Below, in pieces: positions 45,089 through 56,661 of a stretch of 64,000 nt of DNA. Within the stretch, counting starts at the first letter, position 1. The number at the start of each line of letters is the position of its first letter. Position numbers and translations under genes: made by a program. The DNA is from Xylogone sp. PMI_703 (taxonomy: Eukaryota; Ascomycota; Leotiomycetes), in contig JAJTUQ010000001.1 of the NCBI GenBank assembly GCA_021399445.1, forward strand, positions 8,370,001 through 8,434,000, written 5' to 3'. The notes beneath the pieces were generated by a model. It ran no database searches and had not been told where the DNA came from. It saw only the letters and a list, made by a program, of their open reading frames with translations.

Positions 45089-47413
45089 GTTCGTTGGGGC
45101 GCTTTTGCCTCCCCTCTCGCGCCGGTGCAGGACGTGTCTTTTGGCGCCGCGTTGGAGCTGACAGATGCAGGAGGGGGCGAGAGAGTGTGGATTACAGTAC
45201 AGGGAGACAAGTCTCGGGATTAGGTTGCGGGATCGTTATTTGGCGGAGACGGTGGTCTCTGCGGGCATGTCACGTGTGATCTCATCGAACTACAAGTGTG
45301 ACGCCTGAGGCAGCCACAAACTTACCAGGTATGGAGCCAATAGTTACAGCACTAGTCCCTTGCTAAGGGCCGGCACGACCAACTCTTAACCTGCTCTACT
45401 GTAACAAGACTAATCGTCCAAGGATGGCTCCAGGAAATCTGCCTTATACATTATCCCATAAGAAGAGGTAAATGTTCGTTATCTGCTGTTTAAAGAGAGC
45501 AAGACTCATATGTCTCGTAGAGCTAGATTACCTGAGAGCTCTCCTGTAGACGTATTTGGTACGGCCTCTGAGTTGCTATTAGTCACCCTATTCATTCCAC
45601 AGAGCCACAGTATTGAGAAGAGTTTGGCACTGACGTAGATAAGTATGAAAAGATAAACAAAGAGACAATCTAACTGACTAGAGCTCTGTAATACGAAATT
45701 CTAGGGTATCTAGGGTGTTGAAATCTCATGTATCAATTATACCAGTGATTCAAGAGGTCGAATACCATCGGATAAAATAGCTGTGTGATCTTGAAAATAA
45801 ATGCTGCATGGAATCAACTTCTGGAAAATAAGTAAACTCTCTGATGATTACACATTGCTAGTGCATCTTCTATGCTTCCAGATATAGAACATTCCAATAT
45901 TATAGAAACAAGCTGAATAGGTCAATAAGTACGAATAGGCGCTGTTCCAAGAGCTGGCCGTCTAACCAACTATATCATACCATGATATTTATACCCTGTT
46001 CTTCCCTACTCATCCGTCATGTTTTACATTTAGATGCTATAGTCTACACGCAATCTAAAGGTTCTAAGCTGCGGCCGTATTGTACAGCAAGTTAGGCACG
46101 GAATTAGATATTTAGCGTTGTCCATCACGCTTCACAGCCATTCCGGAGGTGTGACTTAAGTTCGCTCTAGCCAAAGGTTTTGTTGCATGTCTGTGAGGGT
46201 TCAGAATTGTAATACGATTGGACAGAAACAGATGTGACCAAAAGTTTTGTTGCAAGTCTGGGGGGTTTTCTGAATTGCTTCACGAGTGCTGGTACTGTAG
46301 GCCTCCTAGTTTGTGTTTCTTTAACTACAAGATTTTTTGCATATCTGAGCTGGCGGCAGGATTACAATACCAGTACAGCTTGAGTGACCAAAAGTTTTGT
46401 TGCATATCGGAGACAGCTCAGAACTCCAATACGATTGGTTATAAGGTTGCTCTGGTTAAAGTTTTGTTGCACGTCTAGGAGGACGCGTGAACATATTCAC
46501 GGTGTAAATTGCACAGCTGTCACAGACATGCAACAAACTAAGAAGGCTCATCAAGCCTACTCAGAATCTCAATACGATTGGACAGAACAGACTTAAATTT
46601 ACTGTGACCAAAGGGTTTGTTGCAAGTCTGAGTGGTTTAGAATTTCAATTCACGAATAGTTGTTCTGTCTGTTTCTGCTTGCTTCTACCACCTCGTGTCT
46701 ACTCATATTGAAATTCTGAGCCAGCACAGACGTGCAACAAGCGTTTTCGTCAGGCAGGCAGCGAGTGTAGGTTAACTCAGACACACACATTAACATACAT
46801 ACTAATTAGACAGCTAGCTGGGTATTGTAGCTGAGTTAAAGGTATCAAATCCAAATGCTTACTACATTGGCTCTCTATCATTTCCTATTCTTCATCTAGA
46901 TCCTCAAACCTCGGTTATGTCAGCCTTGATGGATCTATTAATATCATATAACCTATTAACTACCAACGCAGCTACGAAAGAAAAGACACAAACATATGAT
47001 GACGAATCATTAATTCTAATCACTCCACTCCGGGTGTTCCCCGAAGCTGATTATGCACGGTTAACGGCTGCTGGAACACGAGATGGTGCAATAGTGGGTT
47101 GAGTCCGATCTGGGAGACCAGATGTTCTCTGATCAGAGCTACCCCTCACCAATCCCAGGAAAACCCTCGGCTTTCTGCTAATAACCGCAACTACGGATGA
47201 GTAGGTCTTATCGGACCAGTCTGCAAATACCCCATTTAGGCAATGCTGAATTACCTGGTTTTTATCTTAGACGTCTAATAATATTATCATTCTTTTTTAT
47301 ACTTGTTGTTATCGTTTAAGCATTGCGGTAGATCTTTCAAAATTGTAATAAGTGCTATATTATCCGCTTCTTAACATACTCTATTTAATTGCCTAAATTT
47401 ACAACAACCAGCC
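45089..47413. other. Long intergenic region with repeat cluster
   Basis: 2.3 kb between two divergent genes. From 45089 to about 46160 it is AT-rich without a gene. A repeat cluster occupies 46171-46750. An open frame at 46917-47102 has no domain. The final 300 bp form the monooxygenase promoter. Confidence 0.5.
46171..46750. repeat. Cluster of alternating about 25-bp repeats (A and B units)
   Basis: Unit A, consensus ACCAAAAGTTTTGTTGCA plus AGTCTGAG, occurs at 46171, 46236, 46386, 46455 and 46606 on plus. On minus it occurs near 46521-46545 and 46725-46750. Unit B, TCAGAATTxCAATACGATTG plus GACAGA, follows most A copies (46200, 46417, 46560, 46636), with an inverted copy at 46707-46720. The first starts are 65-70 bp apart. 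The copies are diverged and no open frame matches them. Confidence 0.85.
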
Positions 47414-49496
47414 ATGGGGGGTGCACGTGTCATCACCATCTCAGCAGCGCCAGACCCAGATCTCATAATCCCCGACAGCACGGCCCATCATGAAAACGAG
47501 TGGTACAACCAAGACTTCGATGGCTATCGCGTAACTGAGCAGCCATTATTCACAAAGCGGCATGTCCGGTTAGTCTGTGTTGGTGCTGGAGCTGCGGGGC
47601 TACAGATCGCATATAAGGCTGAGCGGCTGCTCGAAAATGTGGAGCTTCAGATATACGAGAAGAACAGCGATGTTGGTGGGACCTGGCTGGAGAACCGGTA
47701 TCCGGGATGTACCTGCGACATTCCTAGTCATAGCTAGTAAGATGATACTGCAATGCACACATAACTTACGATGTGGTAGGGATCTTTAATAGCTGACAGA
47801 AGTTGTGTTTAGTCAGTTTACCTGGGAGAAAAATCCGAACTGGAGTCAGTATTACTCTTCCTCTGAAGAGATCTGGAGATATATGAAGCATGTATCGACA
47901 AAATACAACTTGGAAAAGTACATTAAATTCAATACTAAAGTCCTGTCTGCCACGTGGGATGAGGAGGAGGGCGTATGGAAGCTCAAGCTAGTAGGACCAG
48001 ACGGGGCAGAATTTGAAGACAAATGCGAGATTCTGGCAAATGGAACGGGAGTACTCAAGTGGGTAAATTCTCAGGCAAATTATTACAGTGCTAATATCTT
48101 TAACATTTTTGCAGTGCATACAAATACCCAGACCTTCCTGGTATCCAGCAGTTTGAAGGAAAACTCATACACAGCGCAGCATGGGACGATTCGTACGATC
48201 TCAAAGGAAAGACCGTGGTCGTGATTGGAGGAGGGTCGTCGGCAGTGCAAATCATCCCGAGCATTCAACCTGTGGTTGGGAAGTTAATACCATTCTTACG
48301 GTCACCTGTTTGGATTACTACTGGATTTGGAGCTAAATATGCGGCGCCAGGAGGGACTAACTTCAAATGCTAGTTGCACTTTCATAAATGATGGTATCCA
48401 AATGCTAATTACTACTAGATTCAAAAGAGCAGATAGAGACATTTCAGAAAGACCCAGAAGCACTGGCAAAGTACTCTCGTGACATCGAAGGAGAACTCAA
48501 TAAACGATTCACGCTGGCAAGTCTCTACATTTGATATATCTATATACCATATATCTTTATATATAGAAAAGGAGACTAACACACCCACAGATGCAAAGAA
48601 CCGGAAAAGACCAAAAGGCGTCCCGAGAACTAATCACCAATCTAATGAAAGAGCAACTGGGCAACCCCGAGCTAGCAGAGAAGATGATCCCCAAATTCGA
48701 CCTCGGCTGTCGAAGGATGACTCCCGGGTCAGGATACCTGCAGTCCCTGACAAAAGAGAACGTGCAAGTCGTCAACAAGAGCGTAGCTAGCTTCACCAAG
48801 GACGGCGTGATTGATGAGTCTGGTGTAGAGCACAAAGCTGACGTTGTCATCTGTGCAACGGGCTTTGACGTCTCGTTCACGCCACATTTCGATGTCTTTG
48901 GAGAGAACGGCGTGAGCATTAAGGAAGAATTCGGGGAGGTGCCGAAAGCGTATCTGAGCATCACGGCGCCTAGATTTCCCAATCTATTCCGTAAGTACCA
49001 TCCCAGAGGCTTCCTCGCTCTCTCCATGTGTATGTATACTTCTTCTCTAAACACTAACTGATCTTCAGTCCTCATCGGCCCCAACGGCCCCGCAAGCCAC
49101 AGCTCCCTGATCCCCATCCTAGAATGGCACACCCGCTACATGTTCCAAGTCATCGAGAAGCTGCAAACGGAGAACATCAAATCCCTAGCCCCCAAGCCCG
49201 CCGCGGCGCGCGAGCTCTTCAACCACACGCACGAGCTCATGAAGCGGCTCGTATGGTCGTCCGCCTGCCGGTCGTGGTTCAAGATGGGCAAGCAGCACGG
49301 GCCGGTGACGGCGATCTACCCGGGGAGTCGGCTGCACTACTTCGAGATGCTGAAGACTCCGCGGTACGAGGACTACGAGATCATGTACCGGAGTGAGAAC
49401 CGGTTCCAGTTCATGGGGAACGGGTATACGATGACGGAGCTGAGTCCTGAGGGGGACCCGGTGTGGTATTTTGATGATCCTTTCGTGAGGGTTTAG
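47414..49496 (+). CDS. Baeyer-Villiger-type flavin monooxygenase
   Basis: An FAD- and NADPH-dependent monooxygenase of 582 aa that would insert oxygen next to a ketone. Six exons join in frame: 47414-47736, 47813-48058, 48115-48368, 48419-48516, 48591-48990 and 49069-49496. The FAD Rossmann motif is CVGAGAAGLQIA, then [23 protein letters not shown]. The BVMO fingerprint FxGxxxHxxxW is seen as FEGKLIHSAAW, and the NADPH motif as VIGGGSSAVQI. ATGFDVSFTPHF follows near the C-terminus. Two introns begin with GC, at 48369 (GCTAGT) and 48517 (GCAAGT); the frame demands both. There is no signal peptide. No polyketide or terpene gene lies near it, so the substrate is unknown. The last exon is much more GC-rich than the rest. 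Confidence 0.92.
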
Positions 49497-50254
49497 ATGA
49501 GAGGGTGGAGATGTAGAGGATGAGGCGGTGGCGGAGGAGGTTGAGGTATGAGAGGAGCATTGCTGTCAGGACAAAGATAAAGTGTTATACCACCGGAATC
49601 TTGCTACCTTTCAACAGCTTAGGTCATATGGTCACACGCCGCCCTGCGATGTAGGTACAGTACTGGAGAAATACCAAATAAATTTACCGTAGAAGTACAA
49701 ATTACAATACCACCACCGCCACGGTGATCGGCGTAAAGAAGGAATGAGCAGCCACCGGCACTTGTTAAGCAGACAAGGCGCAATTGTGCCCTTGGCTAGG
49801 ATAGCTGTATCTGCAGGCAAGTAAGAATGGAGAGCGAGCGAGCCAGCGACGTGAGAGATGACATGGGCATAAGCGTGACGAGCACGAGCATTTTTGTATC
49901 AAAGCTCATAACTCCCTAATGCATTTGAAAAACAATGGAAAATATCCCAATTGACAGTTTTGAAGGTGTTTTGTATATTATTTCCAAATTACCTACAAGA
50001 AAGCAGTCTGGGTATGTGCCGCATTGCTCAATGAAGTACCATAGTAATCATAATATCGACGTTCCAAAACGTAGCCCAAAGATGCCCTTCATGCCAAAAG
50101 AAGAAGGGAAGCCCTAAAAAGGAAGGAAAAGAGAAGAAAATAAAAGGCCGATATCAGGAATTCATACATGATACAGAGAATAGTACAGGAATTAAGAAAA
50201 TAAAGATAAGGGGAGAAAAAAAGGCACGGTGACAGTCCCAAGGATCTAAGATAT
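49497..50254. other. Intergenic region between convergent genes
   Basis: 758 bp of 3' flanks of the monooxygenase and the glycosyltransferase-like gene. No gene seen. Confidence 0.45.
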
Positions 50255-51848
50255 CTAAGTCGCCGGCTCCAATCCAAACACCACAGGTTCATGCTTCAAA
50301 CATAATTCATCCCAGCCCAAAAACGTCGAGTTATCCGAGAACGCCCCGCCCTTGATGCCCCTATCGACACCCTTCCACGCATCGAGCTCGCCCGGCCACC
50401 ACAGCTGCCCCCCAATGGGCGCATCCGAAAGCGGCTCCCTGCCCATGCGAAGCAGCCGCGCCGAGGCCTTCAAGAGGTCCTCCGCGTACGGGACGAACCA
50501 CAGACGCGTCCACCAGAGGTGCCGGAATTCCTTGGGGCCGGTGAAGTGCAGGAGCGGGAAGATCTGGTTGCTGATCACGTTCATGCCCAGCGAGAGGTCT
50601 TTCCAGCCTAGTTCGACGGGGAGATTCACTGCCTTGGCGTCGGGAAGGCTGGATTTAATGGCTGCGTAGAAGGGGCTGCGGGAGTTGGCTAGGTCCTTGG
50701 GGAGGACTCGGTCGTAGTAAGGGTCGTTGATCTGGTAGGTTGATGGGGCACCTCGGGATCGCGAGGGGAGTCGTTGTCCATTGAACTTCATCCAGGTTAA
50801 GTACGGCCGAAAGAAGGCCATGGTCTGGAATAACACCGCCTCGTAGTCCAGACCGATGTAGTAGTCGTTTCGCTGTCCCTTTTCCAAGGTCGGCCAGTCC
50901 ACGGTGTCCTTGTTGATCTCTTTGTACGGCTCCTTCTCCACCAGCGTTCTCCTCTCGAATTCTTGCGCCGCCCACAGATTTGCAAAGTAGAATTGATCCG
51001 AATCGGTGGTGTGGTTCTTGTGAATCAATTCCAATGTCGAATTGAACACGTCTCGTACATGAGATACCGGTCCTAAAACTGTGCCGGAATTCAACCACCG
51101 AGCACGCGCCATGGGTGGATTGGTGTCCGTGTAGGGACCATACGCCCATCGTGGATCCGAGGCCTCAGGGACGGCCCAGCAAGCTGGTCGGCGATTGTCC
51201 ATGGGCCAGCACAGCTTGTCGTGGCCGAAAATGACCGTCTGCTTGAAGCCGTATCTCGCTACGGCCACGCGCCCATGCTGGGCCTCAATCCTCTTGTTCG
51301 CGCGCTCGTTCTCCTGGAAGTACCGGGCCAGCATGACTTCTGGCGGGAGTTGGAAGTGGACGTCGAAGCCATCGACAATCAGCACCAGGTCGTCCGCCTT
51401 GCCATTGTCGACGAGGATATCAAGGTATGCGAGGATGGTCCACACCTTGGCGAGATGCTGGACATAGGCATCCTTGGCCTCTGGAGCGCCCCAGTTGATC
51501 AGGACGGGCGGTGGGTAGTTGAGCACGGCGGCTGAGAGCAGCAATCGACACAAGTCCTCATTGCTGCTGGTCGCGGGGACTAGAAAGTGTAGGCCTCCTT
51601 CACCAGAAGATGAGCCCTGTTGTTACCAAAAAACCCCCACACTGGTCAGTCAAAGTCGCAAATGCACGTAGAGGTTTTTTTCTTCTCGGATCCAGATTGG
51701 ATTGCGGGTGCAGCAGACACAGACATACCTGGCGATAATCAGCGACTCCATGGAGGAAGTAGATGCCCACGAGCAGGACACCGGCGGTGATGGCAAATCT
51801 GCTGCGCATCCAGCGAGCGATGCCGCCGAAACCACCTCGAACGAGCAT
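50255..51848 (-). CDS. Type II membrane protein with glycosyltransferase-like (PLOD/GT25-like) domain
   Basis: A 493-aa Golgi/ER-type protein from two exons, 51848-51729 and 51616-50255. The ATG at 51848 starts MLVRGGFGGIARWMRSRF, then one hydrophobic segment (AITAGVLLVGIYFLHGV, about residues 19-35), typical of a signal anchor. The lumenal domain contains LVLIVDGFDVHFQLPPEVML, a DxD-like acidic motif for nucleotide-sugar and metal binding. It continues with NSGTVLGPVSHVRDVF and DSDQFYFANLW, a pattern of the PLOD or GT25-like glycosyltransferase fold. The rest resembles uncharacterised fungal members of this group and ends without an ER signal. The sugar and acceptor are unknown. An upstream in-frame extension begins with a non-ATG codon and was not used. 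Confidence 0.82.
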
Positions 51849-54134
51849 GTGACCTGTAACGGTACTCTCGTAAGTTGTGTAGCCCCCGGGGCGGGCTTCG
51901 GGGAGCAAAGAAAACTGGGGGGTCTGCTATCGAGAGCCGTGAGGGTGGCCGTTGCAACGAAGATTGCTCAGGTCGGGGCACATGAAAGGCGTTTCGTTCG
52001 CTCGTAAAAATGAATGATGTTGCAAAGGAAAGGGAACAGCACACGAAAGATGGTTTCAAGGCAAGAAGAAAAATAAAGATTGCAAGAGGGCGCCGAAGAG
52101 AGGAAGAATTAATTAATTTTAGCCAGGAGGGGATAAAACGATAAGGGGTGCCAGCTGTCGGCCGCATGGAGTTAGCGCTTGGGCGGATAAGGCACAGCAC
52201 TCTCAACTGCCTATAAGTACAGTATTGCTTACTGTATTTAAAGAAGGTTATTTTATCAACTGCTGTCCGTCTTATTTATTCTCCTACTTCTTCTTCCTTC
52301 CCCTTCCTCTCTATATTAATTCTACTCAGTAATTCTCCTCGCATAATTAGGAACGAAAAAAGTGCCACTTCGTAAACTCTTTCCAGCCTCACCCTGCGCG
52401 GCAAAGACAAACTGGCTTGGCTTGGCGGGGGCGTCTTTAGTGCTGGCTCGGCGCTGCCATAAGCACCATCCACTGTCGCCCTCAGCTACTGCATCAGGTA
52501 ACCCTGTTGCCTATGGGGAAGTGCGTCTTCAGCCCTTCGGATCAATACGACTTCCACTAATAATTGCTGGATTGTAAGTAACTTGTCCACTTCACTTCCG
52601 CGTGTCAACCGTAGAGGAATCTCGCAATGGCTGTAGTGGGTACGCGTATGGAATTCCTCCTACAATAGAATAGTACAGTAGAGCCACTGCACTCGCATGC
52701 CCTAATTTCTGCACATTGGGTTAGTCCTTGGTGACGCGGCTGAGAGACTCTCCCCGAAAACCCGCCCGCCATGGCCGCTTCTTCGTTATTCCACCATCCG
52801 TGTTAACTCAGGGGCTCTCAGGGCCGTAGAAATAAAATTGCCAAGCTGCGCTACCGGTGCGCCACTTTTCCACCATACCGTAATCTCACGATACTCAAGT
52901 GCCAGAGTACCGTAGGGGGTTGATTGATTTAGGGTCTATGATAAATAGCAGATACCCTACCATGCAGCAATCCCTATTATGTAGCTCACACCCGTGCACA
53001 ACATAACTCAGGTCTCGCCAGACCACAGTGTAGGCAAGCAGACAAGGTTAATATCTGTATGTTTGCTTTACCATCAGCAGGAGCCTCCTCGCCTTGGGCC
53101 TTCCCGTGATCAGTGTCAGTCCACTGAGGGCACCTGGCAGAAAGCACACATCCACCTGCTGTCCAGTGCGGCATTACGTGTGATTGCTACCTTGCTGGGC
53201 TTTGCTGGTGTACCGGAGTATGTGCGCACACCTCTTGATCGTGGGCTTGTAATTATTCCGTAGAGGAGTACGGAGTACGGCACTATGCTGCGATTCGAAG
53301 ATCTAATCTAATCGAATTAATCTACACACTCATCACGTGCAGGCTCATCAGCCACTGAGCACTTTTACAGCCGGGCTCTGCTTGTGATTTACTTATTATG
53401 GATGTGTCTGCAACCTTGTATAGCTCTGTCAAGTTGTATCTGGCTCAGCTGCAGATGTTCCGTGGTCAAGAAAGCAACCGCTTCCTTCCCACAAGGTACT
53501 ATAGAATCGGGTATACTCCTGTCGAACACCGGCTCCGGCAACAACCCCTCCTCCGCATCCACCATCTCCACATCCTCCTCCCAGTCTGCCAACCAATCTT
53601 TCTTCTCCCAAAGTAGAATCCTCCGTTTGCTTTGTGAGCCCATGGAGTCCAAGCCCAACCTTCACCATCTGGGTCATTTTCTGCATGGTTGTAACTGGCT
53701 TGCCTGTGTTCTTGTCTCCCAAGTGCTCGATCTCCGCACATAAGTCCAAGACCGCTTTCGCATGCAGATCTTTGGCCGTTAAAGGTGATTTCGGGCCCTA
53801 CAGCTTCTTACTTCTCTTGGATGGAGACTCTCTCCTTCGGGCGACCCAGCCAATTCCTTTGGCTTGTGGCTTGTAGTGATAAAATGCAGCCGTCAGACAC
53901 TACCAACAGGCTCCCATTTAGAAAGAAGCACATCAGGGAATTGCAGCAGAGATCAGACACGAGAAATAATGGAATGTCTCTGTCATAGATGCCCCCATGT
54001 TCATCCAAACTGATGTATAGCGGCGAACACGCTCTGGCAATATTCTGGAAGAGCTGTGTCGCACGAGCTATCGACTGTACTTCCGTAAATAGACTTTCAG
54101 AAATAACCATGTCGCTTCCCAGATCGTAGAACCA
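51849..54134. other. Intergenic region, possible gene remnant at 53.4-54.1 kb
   Basis: Promoter of the glycosyltransferase-like gene, then 1.4 kb of sequence with no supported gene. At 54110-53389 on the minus strand the frames show coding-like pieces (EVQSIARATQLF, then VLDLCAEIEHLGDKNTGKP and an acidic stretch EEDVEMVDAEEG). They sit in different phases that no simple intron joins. This may be a decayed gene or an unrecognised spliced one. Confidence 0.3.
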
Positions 54135-55052
54135 TCAACTGGTAATCTCTTCGTTCCTACGCCAGTAGATCTTCGTATCCGAAAAGTCATGCCTCACTTG
54201 TGGAAAGTTCGACTCCTCACAATCTTTCACCATGTCCCGGAAATCGCTCGCCTTTCCAGCTGCCTCCTCGCTGGTACTGAATCTCCCAAAGTTGTTCACA
54301 TCCGTGCCAATAAGGATTGTTGGCCTGGGTCCTTTGCTCAGAGCGGCATATACATCTGCATAACAGTGGATCGCGTATACCAGTGTATGTTCGTCAACAT
54401 GAGAAAATGCAATTGGATCCTCGACTACAGTGTATCCTAGGGATACGAGAAACTCCTTGTCAAGAGGAGTGAATTGGGGGTCTTGAAAGAAACATTGAAG
54501 TGTTTCATTTGTAGTCGATTCTGGATGGGAGCAAAGTCTCAAGTTAGCTTCGTAGTTATCACAGTGTCTAGGACGAAATAGTAACTTACGAAATTGGTCA
54601 AGGACCGACTTCAATGCAGCCAATTGGGTATGGCTAGCTCTCCGTCCCTCTCTCCGCGAGCTCTGAAGACTGCCCAATCCCAGACAGACTACATTTCTAA
54701 CGTGCAGCTTCAAGTCTTTCCCTTTATTCTGTTCCACAGAGAACTTGTCTTTGACTTCTTTTATGGCCTCAGCATCCTCCCACTGTTTTTGGTAATAATC
54801 ATGGTCCTCCTTCATTTCTTCTAAGGTTCGATTGATATATGACACGCCATTGAGGGTAAAATCGCCGCCATGGAGGGGTTGCTGGTTATCGTTGCCCTTG
54901 GTTGCTGTCGCGCGAGGACGAGTTCGCGGTGACTCCACGACATGGGTCCAGCCATCGGCATCAAGGATCTCTTGGCGCTTGGTGGGAAGGTACCTGGGTT
55001 GTGGGAGTGGCTGCTGTGCCTGGGACTTGTTCTTCCTGTTTGTGTGCGGCAT
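54135..55052 (-). CDS. SRR1-like domain protein
   Basis: An SRR1-family protein, in plants linked to light and clock signalling and in fungi mostly uncharacterised. A single frame spans the whole gene (305 aa). A canonical 69-bp intron (54589-54521, GTAAGT donor, GCTAAC branch, CCAG acceptor) is in phase and stop-free. The spliced protein is 282 aa and reads LDQFQSTTNETLQCFFQDP, which fits the family better. SRR1 signs are VVCLGLGSLQSSRREGRR, then QLAALKSVLDQF, FQDPQFTPLDKEFLVSLGYTVVEDP and AFSHVDEHTLVYAIHCYADVY. The N-terminal 110 residues are basic and low-complexity. It is probably nuclear or cytosolic. The start is the only in-frame ATG before the basic region. Confidence 0.85.
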   Translation of the reverse strand: MPHTNRKNKSQAQQPLPQPRYLPTKRQEILDADGWTHVVESPRTRPRATATKGNDNQQPLHGGDFTLNGVSYINRTLEEMKEDHDYYQKQWEDAEAIKEVKDKFSVEQNKGKDLKLHVRNVVCLGLGSLQSSRREGRRASHTQLAALKSVLDQFRKLLFRPRHCDNYEANLRLCSHPESTTNETLQCFFQDPQFTPLDKEFLVSLGYTVVEDPIAFSHVDEHTLVYAIHCYADVYAALSKGPRPTILIGTDVNNFGRFSTSEEAAGKASDFRDMVKDCEESNFPQVRHDFSDTKIYWRRNEEITS

Positions 55053-56661
55053 GGCGAATATTGAATGCAGTCGTGCTGCTCGTAAACGGATGGAAACTTC
55101 GGGGCGTCAAACTAGAAGGACTAAGCGAGACTGCAGGATCTATTTTTGTGTGCACCGGGTCAAGGAGATATGGTGGTGCGCATTGAAATCTGCATTATGC
55201 CGCGACGTTCTGTATGCCAGGCAATATCCCACAAACTGGTACTAAAGTCGTTGCAGCCAATCAAGATGACTAACTCTTGGCTGGATCACGTGATATACAA
55301 CTTAGTGGGGTAATCTGAGGACGACCCTGGAGCGCACACTCACCCACCATCTCCTCGAAGCGCCGAGAGATGTGATAGCAGCAGCTGAAGCACGAAAGCG
55401 CAGAAGACATCAAATATCCATGGCACCAGTCGCCAACTCCAACATCAGATGTTGCACCAATATCAGATCAGGTTTTCATACGCGCTCTGTGAGATCGCAA
55501 AACCCCAATGAGTTTTGTGCAATTTCGCCATTCATGATTACAGCATCATTATGGTGCTAGCAGTCGTGGCATCCCCCTCATGCGGCTTATGTGCTAGCGT
55601 TCATTGTAGGGACATTCTTCCAATGATTTACCTTCAATGCAGCTTATGATATAAGACCTAGTATTATTAAACTGGCTTTATGTATCAAGAACATTTTACG
55701 GACCGACGGAATACTGTACAGTACTACCTACGTCAACGCGTCCGATAAGAACTTAGTTGTCAGTTAGTTACCACATCTGGAGGGAGCCGAAAATATATAG
55801 AGTAATGATTGATAACTTACAAAAAACGCTGCTAGCACGCACTTGTACTCCGGAACTCTTTAAGGCAATACCGCCCGACTATGAGATGATCTTCTGAGGT
55901 GAGACCAGTTTGGTCAAACCAGAGGCCGCGAACGCACTGCTCGTCTTCCTCGATCCATCGATGCGACGCTGGTTCGAGTGGGTGAGTTGCACAGCGCAAG
56001 AAGGGAGACTGAAGGACAGCAGCAATTGGTAAACCACGAGAGGAGCACAAGTAGGATGCCGTTGCCGGCACACAAAGGGATACCAAAGAACACCAAGAGC
56101 ATCTGGACCGTCATGCGATGGAAAACCCGAGCGCTTCGAGCCTGGCGGCGAATGGCTGGACCCCCTGAAGCTTTGGACCGGCGCCTGCACGACACTGGCA
56201 AATCATCACGGGCGATGCGCCGTCTGCCCCGAGCTGGCCAGAGCTGCCGCCCACTGCAGCGACGCCTGCGCAGGCCTCTTATGCACCCGATCGCAGCGAC
56301 GCACCCCAACTCGCACGCCCACTGGCTGCCGGCCCCAGGGTCGCTGACCTGCCAGCCGCCCAGCCCTGGGGCAAAAGGGCAGCATTTGCATTCGCTCCAG
56401 CAGCTCACCATTGAGTCCCTGTCGCTCTTTCCTTCCCGCGATGCACTCGATGAGAAACCACCGACTAGGACCCTCGAGGACCTTTAAAAGCCTTTCACCG
56501 GCCCCCAGCAATAAGATGCTGACTCCTTCTGCTCTAGAGCTCAGTCGTCCGCTGTTGCGCATAGAATCTCTTCTTGCGTCTTGACTCCCTCGATCTCTCC
56601 TCAACCTCTTGCTTCTCTTCTATTTTCTCGATATTGACTATCGAAACGAGCTGGAACCACC
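55053..56661. other. Intergenic region, GC-rich upstream of the BIM1-like gene
   Basis: 1.6 kb between divergent genes. The 56000-56500 part is GC-rich and open in several frames on both strands, but no domain is visible and splice signals do not connect it to a neighbour. I regard it as promoter and 5' UTR sequence. Confidence 0.4.

Noticed and set aside
44456..45279. Open frames on both strands near the Cdk8 start
   Set aside because: They fall in the first exon, intron 1 or the promoter, and the low-complexity repeats keep them open by composition.
46917..47102. Small open frame upstream of the monooxygenase
   Set aside because: 61 codons with no domain or conservation sign, in AT-rich DNA, and not joined in frame to the monooxygenase by splice sites.
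52840..52870. tRNA-like A-box sequence on the minus strand
   Set aside because: The A-box consensus fits, but there is no B box (GGTTCGA) downstream and no cloverleaf can be formed.
55978..56604. Overlapping frames of up to 169 codons on both strands
   Set aside because: High GC keeps frames open; there is no domain, no splice link and no conserved motif. Probably the promoter and leader of the BIM1-like gene.
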